38,166 nt of DNA from JAYEIA01 sp964472505 (GCA_964472505.1 CAYYQW010000034.1:1-38166); one strand, 5' to 3'. Shown: positions 7,684 through 16,413, counted from the first letter of the stretch. Made by a program: numbers and translations. Notes: generated from the letters alone by a model not told the origin.

Positions 7684-8843
7684 AATTAGATAAAAAAATT
7701 AAACTGGGAAGGAATAAAGGAATCGGTTTTGGATTTCATATAGCCCGTTACAAAGATAAAATAAGACCGATGATTGAATACAAAAGTGATGAAGATTATT
7801 CCGGCAAACTCTTAAAATACATACACATTGGCTATCCAAAAGCCGCATCAACTGCATTACAAAACGGGTTTTTCGGAAAACACCCGCAACTCTTGCACTT
7901 AGGTTGCGGAGCAAGAGGCCATTCGGATTATTGGGATGATTTGGGCTATATAGACAAAAACATCAATATAGCAATGGAAATTGACCTGCGCTACCGTAAT
8001 TCCCTATCTTATGATGCCGAGAAAGTAAACGCTCATTTTCAAAAATACTTTACACAAGCAAAAAACTCAAAAGACATTAAAGCCTGCGGCATTTCCAATG
8101 AAAACTACAGTTTCCAATGGAACTACGGCATTGATATAGAAGAAAAAGCCCGTCGTTTGCATGAGATTTTCGGCTCAGACACTAAAATAATTATCATAAC
8201 AAGAGAACAAAAAGACTTATTAAAATCCCTTTACAAAGAACAAATTCGTTTTGGATATGCCGGCAGCTACAACGACTTTTTACAATATTTATGGAACTAC
8301 AAAGACCGCAGTTTTTTTTACGAATTTTGTTTCGATAAAGTAGTGAGCGTGTATGAGCGATATTTTGGTAAAGAAAACATACACATTTTTACTTTTGAAG
8401 ACTTTAAAACAAAACAAACTGAGTTTCTTTCTTCATTGTCTGACTTTCTGACCATTAAGTCAGATTTAATTCCTGAGATTACCACCCATTACAATAAACA
8501 GCTTTCAAACGAGGCTCTTGCAGTAAAAAGAATTATGAACGAAAAATATCCGCACACATCCGAAAAGGGTTTTTACAATCCTTTTGATAATCACAGATAT
8601 ATCCCGTATTACACAGATGAACTAAAAACAGAAGTGCCTTTTGATGTGTTTTTTGATTATCATTTGAGGCATAAATTGTGTATGGCTGCCGAAAGCATTG
8701 CCGAAAAAACAGAAGTTAAATCCCTTGATTTGTCTTATGATAAAAAATTTGACGCTGTCTTTAAAGAACATTTCGGAGAATCAAATAAAAATCTATCCGA
8801 AAAATATAATTTAAACCTGTCAGAACACAATTATTTATTATAA
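7680..8843 (+). CDS. Sulfotransferase domain protein
   Basis: 387 residues. The PAPS-binding loop is GYPKAASTAL at 51-60, and TKIIIITREQKDLLKSLYKE (about residues 163-182) resembles the 3'-phosphate-binding region with Arg. It likely sulfates a sugar of the polymer, distinct from the smaller sulfotransferase at 2960, with which it shares little beyond the motif. The start overlaps the stop of an aminotransferase remnant by ATGA. WbqC follows after 9 bp, so it heads a compact run of four genes (7680-11486). The protein has no signal peptide and should be cytoplasmic. Confidence 0.82.
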   Translation: MKLDKKIKLGRNKGIGFGFHIARYKDKIRPMIEYKSDEDYSGKLLKYIHIGYPKAASTALQNGFFGKHPQLLHLGCGARGHSDYWDDLGYIDKNINIAMEIDLRYRNSLSYDAEKVNAHFQKYFTQAKNSKDIKACGISNENYSFQWNYGIDIEEKARRLHEIFGSDTKIIIITREQKDLLKSLYKEQIRFGYAGSYNDFLQYLWNYKDRSFFYEFCFDKVVSVYERYFGKENIHIFTFEDFKTKQTEFLSSLSDFLTIKSDLIPEITTHYNKQLSNEALAVKRIMNEKYPHTSEKGFYNPFDNHRYIPYYTDELKTEVPFDVFFDYHLRHKLCMAAESIAEKTEVKSLDLSYDKKFDAVFKEHFGESNKNLSEKYNLNLSEHNYLL

Positions 8844-8852
8844 ACTATCAGC

Positions 8853-9530
8853 ATGAAAATTGCCATAATGCAACCATATTTTTTCCCGTATATCGGCTAT
8901 TTTCAACTCATAAATGCCGTTGATAAATTTGTGATATACGATGATGTAAACTTCATAAAACAAGGTTGGATTAACAGAAATTATATAATGTTAAATGAGC
9001 ACGTTCAATTGTTTTCTTTGCCCGTAAAAGACATCAGTTCATTCAGAAAAATCAATGAAACCCAAATCAACACCCAAGATTTTAGAAGAATAAAGAAAAA
9101 AATTCTGAAAACGATACAACAAGCATACAGCAAAAGCCTAAACTACGAAACTATTTTTCCTGTCATTGAAAATACACTAAATATTCAATCCGATTTTATA
9201 TCAGATTATGCAAAAGAAAGTATTTTTGCTGTAATTGATTATCTGAATATTAATACAAAAATCATTAAAAGCTCGGAAATTTATAACAATTCCAATCTGA
9301 ATTCATGGAAACGTATTGTCGATATTTGCAAAAAAGAAAATTCGGATAATTATATTAACCCGATTGGAGGTAAAACACTTTATGATATTTCCGACTTTCG
9401 TAAAAGTACTATTGAATTAGAGTTTTTACAAACACAATCCGATTTGAGCAAATTATCAATTATTGATATGCTGATGACTAAAACAAAAGCTGAAATAAAA
9501 GAAAACTTATATAAATATGAACTCAAATAA
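8853..9530 (+). CDS. WbqC-like family protein
   Basis: 225 residues. The start MQPYFFPYIGYFQLINAVD and the following FVIYDDVNFIKQGWINRN are the signature of the WbqC family, found in O-antigen and capsule loci. The biochemical role is not settled; the family is usually linked to modification of an amino sugar. The protein is soluble and of normal length. It overlaps the next gene by 14 bp and follows the sulfotransferase closely, so it is translated as part of the same operon. Confidence 0.88.
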   Translation: MKIAIMQPYFFPYIGYFQLINAVDKFVIYDDVNFIKQGWINRNYIMLNEHVQLFSLPVKDISSFRKINETQINTQDFRRIKKKILKTIQQAYSKSLNYETIFPVIENTLNIQSDFISDYAKESIFAVIDYLNINTKIIKSSEIYNNSNLNSWKRIVDICKKENSDNYINPIGGKTLYDISDFRKSTIELEFLQTQSDLSKLSIIDMLMTKTKAEIKENLYKYELK

Positions 9531-10533
9531 CAAAAATATTATTGTGGTACTCGGAGCCACCGGGACACTCGGTACATACTTTACAGATTACCTGTCTGAA
9601 AAAGGATACAAAATATTTGCAAGCGGCAGACGAAATGTTAATACAGAATACTATCAATCAAAAGGAATAGAATCGGCAAGTGTGGATCTTACTCAAAAAG
9701 AAGATTTTAAAAAATTGCCGCAAGAAAATGTAAAAGCAGTAGTCTTAATTTCGGGTGCCATGCCGTCGCGTATGGAAGGCTACAAACCGCAAACCTATAT
9801 TGATGTAAACATTACCGGAACACTCAATGTATTGGAATATTGCAGAAAAACCGGGGCTGAGCGTTTGCTTTTTACACAAAGCCATTCCGATGTAGCCGGA
9901 TACTGGAACACCGGTGAATACATAAAAGCCGATGCGCCCCGAAAACTCAACTACAAAGGGGATCATGCCGTTTACATTATTTCTAAAAATGCCGCCGTAG
10001 ATTTAATTGAGCATTACCGGCAGGATTACGGACTTAAAACATTTATATTCAGGCTTCCTACCATTTATTGTTGGCGACCGATACCGGATATGTATGTAAA
10101 CGGCAAAAACGTACCCATCGGATACCGTTATTTTATAGATAAAGCCCTAAAATCAGAAACCATTGAAATTTGGGGAAAGCCCGAATCGCCCAAAGACATT
10201 GTTTACGTACAAGATTTTAACCAAATGCTTGAACAGGCTATCAATGTCAAGCAAGAAAAAGGCTTTTACAATGTAGCAACCGGAAAACCCACCACACTCG
10301 AAGAACAAATCAGAGGCGTTGTTCAAGTATTTTCGCCTAAAGAAAAACCGTCCGAAATCGTTTATCGCCCCGAAAAGCCCAATCAAAATTCTTATCTTTA
10401 CGACATAAGCAATGCTCGCGAAGAACTGGGCTACGAACCGAAATACAATTATATCCAAATGCTTGATGACATGAAAAAAGAGATGAACGGCAAAAGATTT
10501 GACCACCTGTCAGATGCAGACGTAACTTTATAG
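9517..10533 (+). CDS. NAD-dependent epimerase/dehydratase (extended SDR)
   Basis: 338 residues. A Rossmann dinucleotide motif GATGTLG is at 13-19, and the catalytic YxxxK pair is Y153 and K157 in AVYIISKNAA. The TIYCWRPIPD and KDIVYVQDF segments are typical of sugar-nucleotide epimerases/dehydratases. It probably epimerises, dehydrates or reduces an NDP-sugar for the polymer; the substrate cannot be told from sequence. It overlaps wbqC by 14 bp and is followed after 5 bp by a GT2 gene, consistent with one operon. Confidence 0.85.
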   Translation: MNSNNKNIIVVLGATGTLGTYFTDYLSEKGYKIFASGRRNVNTEYYQSKGIESASVDLTQKEDFKKLPQENVKAVVLISGAMPSRMEGYKPQTYIDVNITGTLNVLEYCRKTGAERLLFTQSHSDVAGYWNTGEYIKADAPRKLNYKGDHAVYIISKNAAVDLIEHYRQDYGLKTFIFRLPTIYCWRPIPDMYVNGKNVPIGYRYFIDKALKSETIEIWGKPESPKDIVYVQDFNQMLEQAINVKQEKGFYNVATGKPTTLEEQIRGVVQVFSPKEKPSEIVYRPEKPNQNSYLYDISNAREELGYEPKYNYIQMLDDMKKEMNGKRFDHLSDADVTL

Positions 10534-10538
10534 CATTT

Positions 10539-11486
10539 ATGGAAAAACCATTGGTAAGCATAAGCACCATCACGTACAATCATGCTCCGTACATTCGCCA
10601 ATGTTTGGACGGCTTTTTAATGCAAGAAACCAATTTCAAATTTGAAGTACTCATACATGATGACGCATCAACCGACGGCACCGAAGAAATTATCAGAGCA
10701 TACGAAGCCAAATACCCGGACATCATAAAACCGCTGTACGAAAAAGAAAACCAATGGCAAAAAGGACGGCGTGGTTCGGCAGTTTTTAATTTTCCGCGCG
10801 CCCAAGGCAAATACATAGCTCTCTGCGAAGGCGACGACTACTGGACCGACCCCCTAAAACTCCAAAAGCAGGTGGATTTTTTGGAGGAGAATAAAGAGTA
10901 CAGTATTTGTTCTCATAATGCAAAAATCAGTGATGACAGCGGCAATCTAATCCGATATTTTAATGGGAATAATATAATTCCCGAAACAACTAATGCTGAA
11001 TTTATTCTTGCCAATAAATGGTATATGCCAACGGCAAGCATAGTTTTCAGAAAAAAAAATCTTACTGTGCCGGCATGGCTGTTAAAAGTAAAAAATTTGG
11101 ACTATGCGATGCAGCTTTTACTCACAGCAAATGGGGAAAAAGCCTATTACCTGCAAGAAATTATGAGTGTTTACAGGCTGCACGATAACGGTTATTCAAA
11201 TACTTTTAAAAAAATAAGCAGCCTGCAAAAATCTCTTTCTGATATTAATATTTATTATAACAAATTTACGCAAGGCAGATATAAAGAATTAATAAACGAA
11301 AACATTGCAAGGTATTCCTTATTCATTATGAGACACAGCTCAAAAAAAACAAGGGTTTTTTGGACAGCCTTATACAGGTACCTTGCGCATAAAAAAAATA
11401 TAAGCCGACAAGAGCGTAATTATTTATTGGGCACTATTTTATTTCCTCGTATAAAGAAAACTATAAAAGGAAAAAAACAGCAATAA
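10539..11486 (+). CDS. Family 2 glycosyltransferase
   Basis: 315 residues, GT-A fold. VSISTITYNHAPYIRQCLDG opens the nucleotide-binding half, FEVLIHDDASTDGTEEII carries the first Asp pair, and ALCEGDDYWTDPLKLQKQ holds the metal-binding DxD-type motif with the EGDDYWTDP form common in Bacteroidota capsule enzymes. It should add one sugar to the lipid-linked repeat unit at the inner membrane. The first roughly 330 bp are visibly GC-richer than the rest, hinting that a conserved donor-binding half is joined to a variable acceptor half. It ends the compact operon; an accessory-cassette pile-up follows. Confidence 0.88.
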   Translation: MEKPLVSISTITYNHAPYIRQCLDGFLMQETNFKFEVLIHDDASTDGTEEIIRAYEAKYPDIIKPLYEKENQWQKGRRGSAVFNFPRAQGKYIALCEGDDYWTDPLKLQKQVDFLEENKEYSICSHNAKISDDSGNLIRYFNGNNIIPETTNAEFILANKWYMPTASIVFRKKNLTVPAWLLKVKNLDYAMQLLLTANGEKAYYLQEIMSVYRLHDNGYSNTFKKISSLQKSLSDINIYYNKFTQGRYKELINENIARYSLFIMRHSSKKTRVFWTALYRYLAHKKNISRQERNYLLGTILFPRIKKTIKGKKQQ

Positions 11487-11512
11487 CATTCATCATATCA
11501 CAACAAAATAAA

Positions 11513-11620
11513 ATGCCCATAAACATCCAAAACATAATAAGGCAAGGCGAAGGCGAGCATTTGAATCGGGTGTTTCCGAAAAAAATATTCGAAAATATTT
11601 TAACAACGACTTGCATTTAA
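11513..11620 (+). pseudogene. AlbA_2-family 5' remnant
   Basis: A 35-codon frame begins MPINIQNIIRQGEGEHLNRV and continues FPKKIFENIL. It matches the first 30 residues of AlbA_2 proteins (compare LQHIIAQGENEQTEFKTSFN at 4778) and then stops. Only the head of the gene survives. A short direct repeat, ttgcatttaacccgat, follows at about 11611 and 11647. Confidence 0.6.
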
Positions 11621-11633
11621 CCCGATAATTCTG

Positions 11634-11641
11634 TATGTTTG
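11634..11641 (+). promoter_or_regulatory. Putative promoter of the frameshifted ATPase
   Basis: TATGTTTG fits TAnnTTTG and lies 31 bp before the GTG start at 11673, between two copies of ttgcatttaacccgat. Confidence 0.4.
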
Positions 11642-11672
11642 CATTGCATTTAACCCGATTAAAATAACATAG

Positions 11673-12919
11673 GTGAATTTTATAAACCGAAATATTAAAG
11701 CCGAAATTGTAAATCATCTGCAACATAAAGAATTTACAATTATTACCGGAGCAAGGCAAATAGGCAAAACAACCATAATCGGCGAAATAATAAAAGATTT
11801 GGAAGCCGAAAATAAAAAAGTTTTATTTTTAAATTTAGATAACGACAGCCATTCAGTTTATTTCAAAACACAAGAAACACTTCTGCAAAAAATTAATTTA
11901 GAACTCGGACAAGACGGTTTTGTATTTATAGACGAAATACAACGCTTAGAAAATGCCGGACTTTTCCTGAAAGGCTTATACGACAGAAATCTTAAATACA
12001 AGTTTGTAATAACCGGCTCGGGCAGTTTGGAATTGAAAGAAAAAATTAACGAGTCTCTCGCCGGCAGAAAACGCTTGTTTGAAATGATGCCCGTAAGCTT
12101 TTTTGAATTTGTAAATTTCAAAACACATTATAAATACGAAGATAAAATACATTTGATTTTGAAACAGAAAAAGAACGAAGCTCTTTATTATTAAATGAAT
12201 ACCTGAATTTTGGCGGTTATCCGCGAATAATAACAGAATATAAAAAATCTGAAAAATTACTTTTAATCAACGAAATTTTTAGAAGTTACGTAGAAAAAGA
12301 TTTAGTTTTTTTATTAAAAATAGAGCGACCTGAAATTTTTCAATTATTAATAAAAACACTTGCCACACAAAATGGTAACATAATAAATTACAGCCGATTA
12401 GCAAATGATTGCGGACTTGCATTGCCCACTCTGAAAAAATATTTGTGGTATGCCGAAAAAACCTTCTGTATCCATTATGTTTCGCCGTTTTTTACCAACC
12501 CGCTAAAAGAAATTACTAAATCGCCGGTTTATTATTTCAACGATTTGGGATTAAGAAATTATACCTTGGGGCAAATGGGAAACCTGAATGTAAATAGTCA
12601 GTTCGGTTTTGTTTTTCAAAATTTTGTTTACAATATGCTTAAAGAACATATCCGGGGGGAAAACCAAACCATACATTTTTGGCGCACCACCGACAAAGCA
12701 GAAGTTGATTTCGTTATCAACAAACAAACCGAGCTGCTGCCCGTAGAAGTAAAATACGGCAAAATATCAAAACCAACGGTTTCGCGTTCGTTTCGTAGTT
12801 TTATTGAAAAATATCAGCCCAAAGAGGCAATAATAATAAATCGAAATTTTGAAACAGAAATAACAATAAATCAAACAGTTGTAAAATTTATGCCGTTTTA
12901 CACTTATTTTTTACGATGA
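11673..12919 (+). pseudogene. AAA ATPase with DUF4143 domain, frameshifted
   Basis: Read across a frameshift, this is a full-length (about 415 residue) AAA_14/DUF4143 protein. The first part (11673-12194, GTG start) has Walker A GARQIGKTT, Walker B FVFIDEIQRL and the sensor-like ITGSGSLELKEKINESLAGR. The second part runs to 12919 in another frame (LLLNEYLNFGGYPRI, then the DUF4143 region ending VDFVINKQTELLPVEVKYG). The switch lies near 12145-12165. Such ATPases are abundant in Bacteroidota and poorly understood. The break could be a real pseudogene or a sequencing error. It is the first of six such ATPases here and most resembles the one at 32801. Confidence 0.82.
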
Positions 12920-13027
12920 AAAAAGGAACAATGCATTACTAAGATTTTTACCGGTTTATATTATTTTGCAATAGTTAAGCTTGATTATATTAGTTCGCAG
13001 AGCGGAGCAAAACTCATTTATTTTTCA

Positions 13028-13035
13028 TAGATTTG
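13028..13035 (+). promoter_or_regulatory. Putative promoter of an AbiEii-type module
   Basis: TAGATTTG fits TAnnTTTG and stands 17 bp ahead of the ATG at 13053. Confidence 0.45.
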
Positions 13036-13052
13036 TAATACATATTAAATCC

Positions 13053-13328
13053 ATGCAAAACACAGACGAAATAAAAGCATTTATTGCCGAAAATGCCGAT
13101 TTGTTTTGGTACATACCCGAATCGGAAAAACAAAACATCAGCCCGGAGGTTTTGGTTGAATTTATTTTGAATTACGGCGATATGACCAAAATTAAAAAAC
13201 TGTTCCGTCTTTTAGGTTTAAAAACCGTTGCAGCCATATTTTTTTCAATGAAAGACAGAAAAATCGGAAATTTTTACCCGGAAATACACAATTTTTTCTC
13301 ACTTTATTTCAAACAATATGCACAGTGA
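13053..13328 (+). CDS. Putative antitoxin-like partner of the AbiEii protein
   Basis: 91 residues starting MQNTDEIKAFIAENADLFWY; no membrane segment. I chose the ATG at 13053 because it follows the promoter box closely. The stop overlaps the downstream nucleotidyltransferase gene by 11 bp. Genes of this size and position precede AbiEii-like toxins three more times in this window (23052, 24206, 25623), although the sequences differ. The role as cognate antitoxin or repressor is inferred from context; I do not recognise a fold. Confidence 0.6.
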   Translation: MQNTDEIKAFIAENADLFWYIPESEKQNISPEVLVEFILNYGDMTKIKKLFRLLGLKTVAAIFFSMKDRKIGNFYPEIHNFFSLYFKQYAQ

Positions 13329-13929
13329 GATACTATCCGACAATCAGAAACAGTTACTTCCGCTTATGTCCGGCTTCAAACGCGAATTTTATCTCGTCGG
13401 CGGCACGGCAATTGCGCTGCATATTGGGCACAGGCAATCCGTTGATTTTGATATGTTCAAAAAAAGCGAATTAAAAATCACAAAAATTATTTCAAAAATT
13501 TCCGATGCCGGCTATTCATACACCGTTACGCGCCGGGTATCGGAGCAATTAAACTTGATAGTAAACAAAGTTAAACTCACTTTTTTTCAATATCCGTTCG
13601 ATGTTGAAACGCCCTGCAAATTTGAAAATATATTTAAAATGCCCGATTTATTAACCCTTTCAGCCATGAAAGCTTATGCATTAGGCAGAAGATCAAAATG
13701 GAAAGATTATGCGGATTTATATTTCATTTTAAAAGATTATTATTCCGTAAATGACATAAGCGAAAAAGCCACTGCAATATACGGCGATTTGTTTTCCGAA
13801 AAACTGTTTCGGGCGCAACTCTGTTATTTTGACGATATTGATTTTTCGGAGCCCGTAATATTCATAGACCAAGCCCCCGCCGAAAACGACATAAAAACCT
13901 TCTTAACCGAAACCGCCATAGATTTTTAA
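13318..13929 (+). CDS. AbiEii/AbiGii-type nucleotidyltransferase toxin
   Basis: 203 residues. The motif FYLVGGTAIALHIGHRQSVD, followed by FDMF, is the GG-T...HR.S.D.D core of AbiEii-like nucleotidyltransferases, with the two catalytic Asp present. KWKDYADLYFILKDY downstream is the usual K.KD..D.Y.L element. AbiEii proteins are the toxin half of type IV toxin-antitoxin and abortive-infection systems and modify tRNA or NTPs. It overlaps its small partner by 11 bp. Twelve bases after the stop codon comes a short GT2 head remnant. Confidence 0.82.
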   Translation: MHSEILSDNQKQLLPLMSGFKREFYLVGGTAIALHIGHRQSVDFDMFKKSELKITKIISKISDAGYSYTVTRRVSEQLNLIVNKVKLTFFQYPFDVETPCKFENIFKMPDLLTLSAMKAYALGRRSKWKDYADLYFILKDYYSVNDISEKATAIYGDLFSEKLFRAQLCYFDDIDFSEPVIFIDQAPAENDIKTFLTETAIDF

Positions 13930-13940
13930 ACCGCCTTATG

Positions 13941-13979
13941 ATGCCCAAACGCTCCGGAATAATCGTAAATTTGGAATAA
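13941..13979 (+). pseudogene. GT2 5'-end remnant (head 1 of 4)
   Basis: Twelve codons, MPKRSGIIVNLE and a stop, match the start of a GT2 gene (compare PKLSIITVNL at 14867-14896, 16253 and 16369). The bases align well with aaactctcaataataaccgt. The remainder of the gene is missing. It sits directly behind the AbiEii gene. Confidence 0.62.
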
Positions 13980-14029
13980 AACGAAAAAATGATTATCTTG
14001 CAAGTGTCGGATTGTCGTAAAAAAAAACG

Positions 14030-14037
14030 TAAATTTG
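14030..14037 (+). promoter_or_regulatory. Putative promoter of the DUF433/DUF5615 pair
   Basis: TAAATTTG fits TAnnTTTG. A leader of about 110 bp, containing the word ATGAAACACCC at 14057-14067, separates it from the DUF433 start. Confidence 0.4.
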
Positions 14038-14147
14038 CAGTGTGAAATAATAACAAATGAAACACCCATGAGAAAGGATTTTCACACAAAGAAGCATTAA
14101 AATGATTTTCAAATTGGCACATTTTCAAATTTTCAAATTATTTACAG

Positions 14148-14393
14148 ATGAAAAAATATTTACATCTTATAAGCATGAATCCTGAAATACGTTTTGGGAA
14201 ACCCTGCATAAAGGGAACTCGAATTACTGTTTCTGATATTTTGGACAGGCTCGCTTCCGGTATGACTTACCAAGAAATAATAGAAGATTATCCGTTATTA
14301 AACATAGAGCATATTTATGCCGCCCTCACCTATGCCGCCAAACGCGAGGCGTTTACTCAAATAATCAGCCGGAATAATGAAATTATTGCTTGA
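14148..14393 (+). CDS. DUF433 family antitoxin
   Basis: 81 residues. NPEIRFGKPCIKGTRITVSD followed by ILDRLASGMTYQEIIEDYP is diagnostic of DUF433, a helix-turn-helix antitoxin family. These proteins pair with PIN-like DUF5615 toxins and repress their operon. The next gene starts 17 bp before this stop, as expected for the pair. The antitoxin looks complete, whereas its partner is broken. Confidence 0.88.
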   Translation: MKKYLHLISMNPEIRFGKPCIKGTRITVSDILDRLASGMTYQEIIEDYPLLNIEHIYAALTYAAKREAFTQIISRNNEIIA

Positions 14394-14680
14394 TGCAAAC
14401 TTGTCGCGGCGACTAACAAAACAATTAGCTGACTTCTTCCAAGATGTAGCACATGTAGATAACATTGGTTTGAAAATTCCCGCAAAAGACATTGAAAATC
14501 AATGGTTCGTTAAACTTTGCCAAAGTTGCATTTGCAAACTGTAATGAAACTAATAATCAACACTATAAGTGAAGTGGATAAACTTTGGCAAAGTTTTCAT
14601 TTTCAGTCTAACGGAAAAGCATAACGAACTATTAAAAAATAAAATGATTATCCGCATGTTTCCCAAGATTATAAACACCG
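14377..14680 (+). pseudogene. DUF5615 PIN-like toxin, interrupted
   Basis: It starts MKLLLDANLSRRLTKQLADF, the hallmark of DUF5615 toxins with the first catalytic Asp, but the frame closes at 14544 after 55 residues instead of about 110. In another frame, 14596 onward reads SLTEKHNELLKNKMIIRMFP then KIINTDF, resembling the usual C-terminal part (T.D.DF.ELL...G.PPKII). Between the two parts is an 83-bp segment bounded by inverted copies of aactttgccaaagtt (14513-14527 and 14581-14595). I read this as a toxin gene split by a small inverted-repeat element. Head identity is fairly sure; the tail match is weaker. Confidence 0.6.
14513..14595. repeat. 83-bp element with 15-bp inverted ends inside the DUF5615 toxin
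   Basis: aactttgccaaagtt at 14513-14527 is the exact reverse complement of aactttggcaaagtt at 14581-14595. Each arm is itself almost a palindrome. It coincides with the break in the toxin gene. It may be a miniature mobile element or an intergenic palindrome family. Confidence 0.7.
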
Positions 14681-14681
14681 A

Positions 14682-14733
14682 CTTCGACAAGCTCAGTCTC
14701 CTACTGTATTTTCGGAGGCTGAGCCTGTCGAAG
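14682..14733. repeat. Large hairpin (inverted repeat)
   Basis: cttcgacaagctcagtctcc is followed 12 bp later by ggaggctgagcctgtcgaag, complementary over 20 bp with two mismatches. It could fold into a strong stem-loop in RNA or DNA. No U-run follows, so it is not a typical terminator; a dispersed intergenic palindrome is more likely. Confidence 0.8.
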
Positions 14734-14845
14734 CCGTTGATAACTAAGATTGCGGAACAATCTAATAATCAGTCGCTTAAAATGTGAACAGGGGGACATG
14801 CGGATAATCATAAAAATAATACATTACAATAAACTCAGGTTGCCA

Positions 14846-14965
14846 ATGGAAAATAAAATGCAAGCCAAACTCTCAATCATAACCGTAAATCTTAACCATG
14901 CCAAAGGCCTGCGGAAACATGTAACTACACTTACATCTTTAAGATATATAACCAAAATATTTTAG
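14846..14965 (+). pseudogene. GT2 5'-end remnant (head 2 of 4)
   Basis: Starts MENKMQAKLSIITVNLNHAK and continues GLRKHV before losing similarity and stopping at 14965. KLSIITVNLN(H/N)AxGLRKT is the standard beginning of a GT2 glycosyltransferase, so only the first 20-25 codons of that gene are kept. The word acttacatcttt occurs at 14929-14940 and again at 14969-14980, just before the next ATPase promoter. Confidence 0.82.
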
Positions 14966-14984
14966 TTTACTTACATCTTTTTCT

Positions 14985-14992
14985 TATATTTG
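14985..14992 (+). promoter_or_regulatory. Putative promoter of the second DUF4143 ATPase
   Basis: TATATTTG fits TAnnTTTG and lies 36 bp before the ATG at 15029. Confidence 0.5.
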
Positions 14993-15028
14993 CAAACTGA
15001 TTTTTTAAAATTTGTCGAAACAGAAAAA

Positions 15029-16225
15029 ATGAACATAATCAAACGCGAAAAATACATCGAAGAAATTTCAAAATATGCAAATAATGAAATTATAAAAGTT
15101 ATTGTAGGTCAGCGCCGCGTAGGGAAAAGCTATTTTACAAAGCAACTGATTGATTTTATAAAAGAAAACCAACCGGCTGCAAACATTATTTATTTGAACT
15201 TAGAATTATTTGAGTTTTCAACAATAAACACAGCCGAAAAACTGGTTAATTACATCGAAAGCAAATCACAAACTACCGATAATGCCATATTTATTGACGA
15301 AATTCAAGAAATAAAAGATTTTGAAAGAGCCGTCAGACATTTTTTTACAAAAAATTACAATATTTACATCACCGGCAGCAACTCGTCTTTACTGTCGGGC
15401 GAATTGGCAACAATGCTTTCGGGACGTTACATTCAATTTAGAATAAACCCGCTGAATTTTTCGGAGTTTTGCCAATTTCATAATTTAGATAAAAATCAAG
15501 ATGCCGTGAATTTATTTATAAAATTCGGCGGTATGCCATTTCTGAAAAATCTGGAATTAGAAGAGGAAATTGTGTACACCTATTTGCGAAACATTTATCA
15601 AACCATACTGCTTAAAGATATTGTAGCGCGTTATAATTTAAAAAATGTTGATTTCTTAGAACGACTTGTTCTGTTTCTCGCCGATAATACCGGAAGTATC
15701 GTTTCCGCAAAAAAAATTACCGATTTTCTGAAATCACAAAATATGAAAATATCTAATTCGGTGATTTTAAATTATTTGCAATATATTGACAATGCGTTTT
15801 TTATCAACAAAACAAAAAGATACGATTTACAAGGAAAAAGATATTTGGAAATAGGCGAAAAATATTACTTTACGGATGTCGGCATCAGAAACGCATTGGT
15901 CGGTTTTAAGCCGCAGGATATGAACAAAATACTCGAGAATGTTGTGTTTTCGCATCTTCTAACAATGGGATATACGGTAAGCATCGGGAAACTAAACAAT
16001 TTGGAAATTGATTTTATTGCAGAAAAAAATAACGACAAAGTTTACATTCAAGTAGCTTATTTACTCTCAGATGAAAAAGTAATAGAACGAGAGTTCGGAA
16101 AGCTTCACAAAATAAATGACAGTTACAATAAATATGTCGTGAGTTTAGACCCATTTCAATTTGACAACAAGCAAGGCATACAGCACCTCACACTTTTAAA
16201 TTTTTTGTTGAAAAATAAGATTTGA
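15029..16225 (+). CDS. AAA ATPase with DUF4143 domain
   Basis: 398 residues from the ATG at 15029 (a TTG at 14990 is in frame but overlaps the promoter box). Walker A is VGQRRVGKS, Walker B AIFIDEIQEI, and the sensor region ITGSNSSLLSGELATMLSGR. The DUF4143 C-terminal half contains KYYFTDVGIRNALVGF and NLEIDFIAEKNNDKVYIQVA, a PD-(D/E)xK-like strand pattern. The family is common in Bacteroidota, often in many copies per genome, with no agreed function. It is closest to the copy at 34449. It lies between two GT2 head remnants and has its own promoter. Confidence 0.88.
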   Translation: MNIIKREKYIEEISKYANNEIIKVIVGQRRVGKSYFTKQLIDFIKENQPAANIIYLNLELFEFSTINTAEKLVNYIESKSQTTDNAIFIDEIQEIKDFERAVRHFFTKNYNIYITGSNSSLLSGELATMLSGRYIQFRINPLNFSEFCQFHNLDKNQDAVNLFIKFGGMPFLKNLELEEEIVYTYLRNIYQTILLKDIVARYNLKNVDFLERLVLFLADNTGSIVSAKKITDFLKSQNMKISNSVILNYLQYIDNAFFINKTKRYDLQGKRYLEIGEKYYFTDVGIRNALVGFKPQDMNKILENVVFSHLLTMGYTVSIGKLNNLEIDFIAEKNNDKVYIQVAYLLSDEKVIEREFGKLHKINDSYNKYVVSLDPFQFDNKQGIQHLTLLNFLLKNKI

Positions 16226-16252
16226 TAACCTTATTCAAGTAATAATATACCC

Positions 16253-16321
16253 CCAAAACTCTCCATAATAACCGTAAATTTAAACCATGCCGAAGGATTG
16301 CGAAAAACTATTGTAACATGA
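16253..16321 (+). pseudogene. GT2 5'-end remnant (head 3 of 4)
   Basis: Reads PKLSIITVNLNHAEGLRKTI then VT and a stop. It is the same gene start as at 14867 with different bases, so another allele. It begins within 30 bp of the ATPase stop. Its ATGA (16318-16321) overlaps the start of head 4. Confidence 0.82.
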
Positions 16322-16413
16322 ATTTATTATCTAAAATAGCCGCACCATCAAAAAACAAAATGAAAAACCCCAAACTCTCAATAATAACCGTAAATTTAGA
16401 AAAAAATAAATGA
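16318..16413 (+). pseudogene. GT2 5'-end remnant (head 4 of 4)
   Basis: A 31-codon frame whose second part, from the ATG at 16360, reads MKNPKLSIITVNLEKNK. It keeps only the GT2 start and then ends in ATGA, overlapping the start of the GT10 gene. No full-length GT2 follows, unlike the other junctions with heads, so the parent gene has been lost or replaced. Confidence 0.78.

Noticed and set aside
14569..14787. 72-codon frame as an independent gene
   Set aside because: It is made of the inverted-repeat arm, a probable DUF5615 tail and a hairpin; no start signal precedes it.
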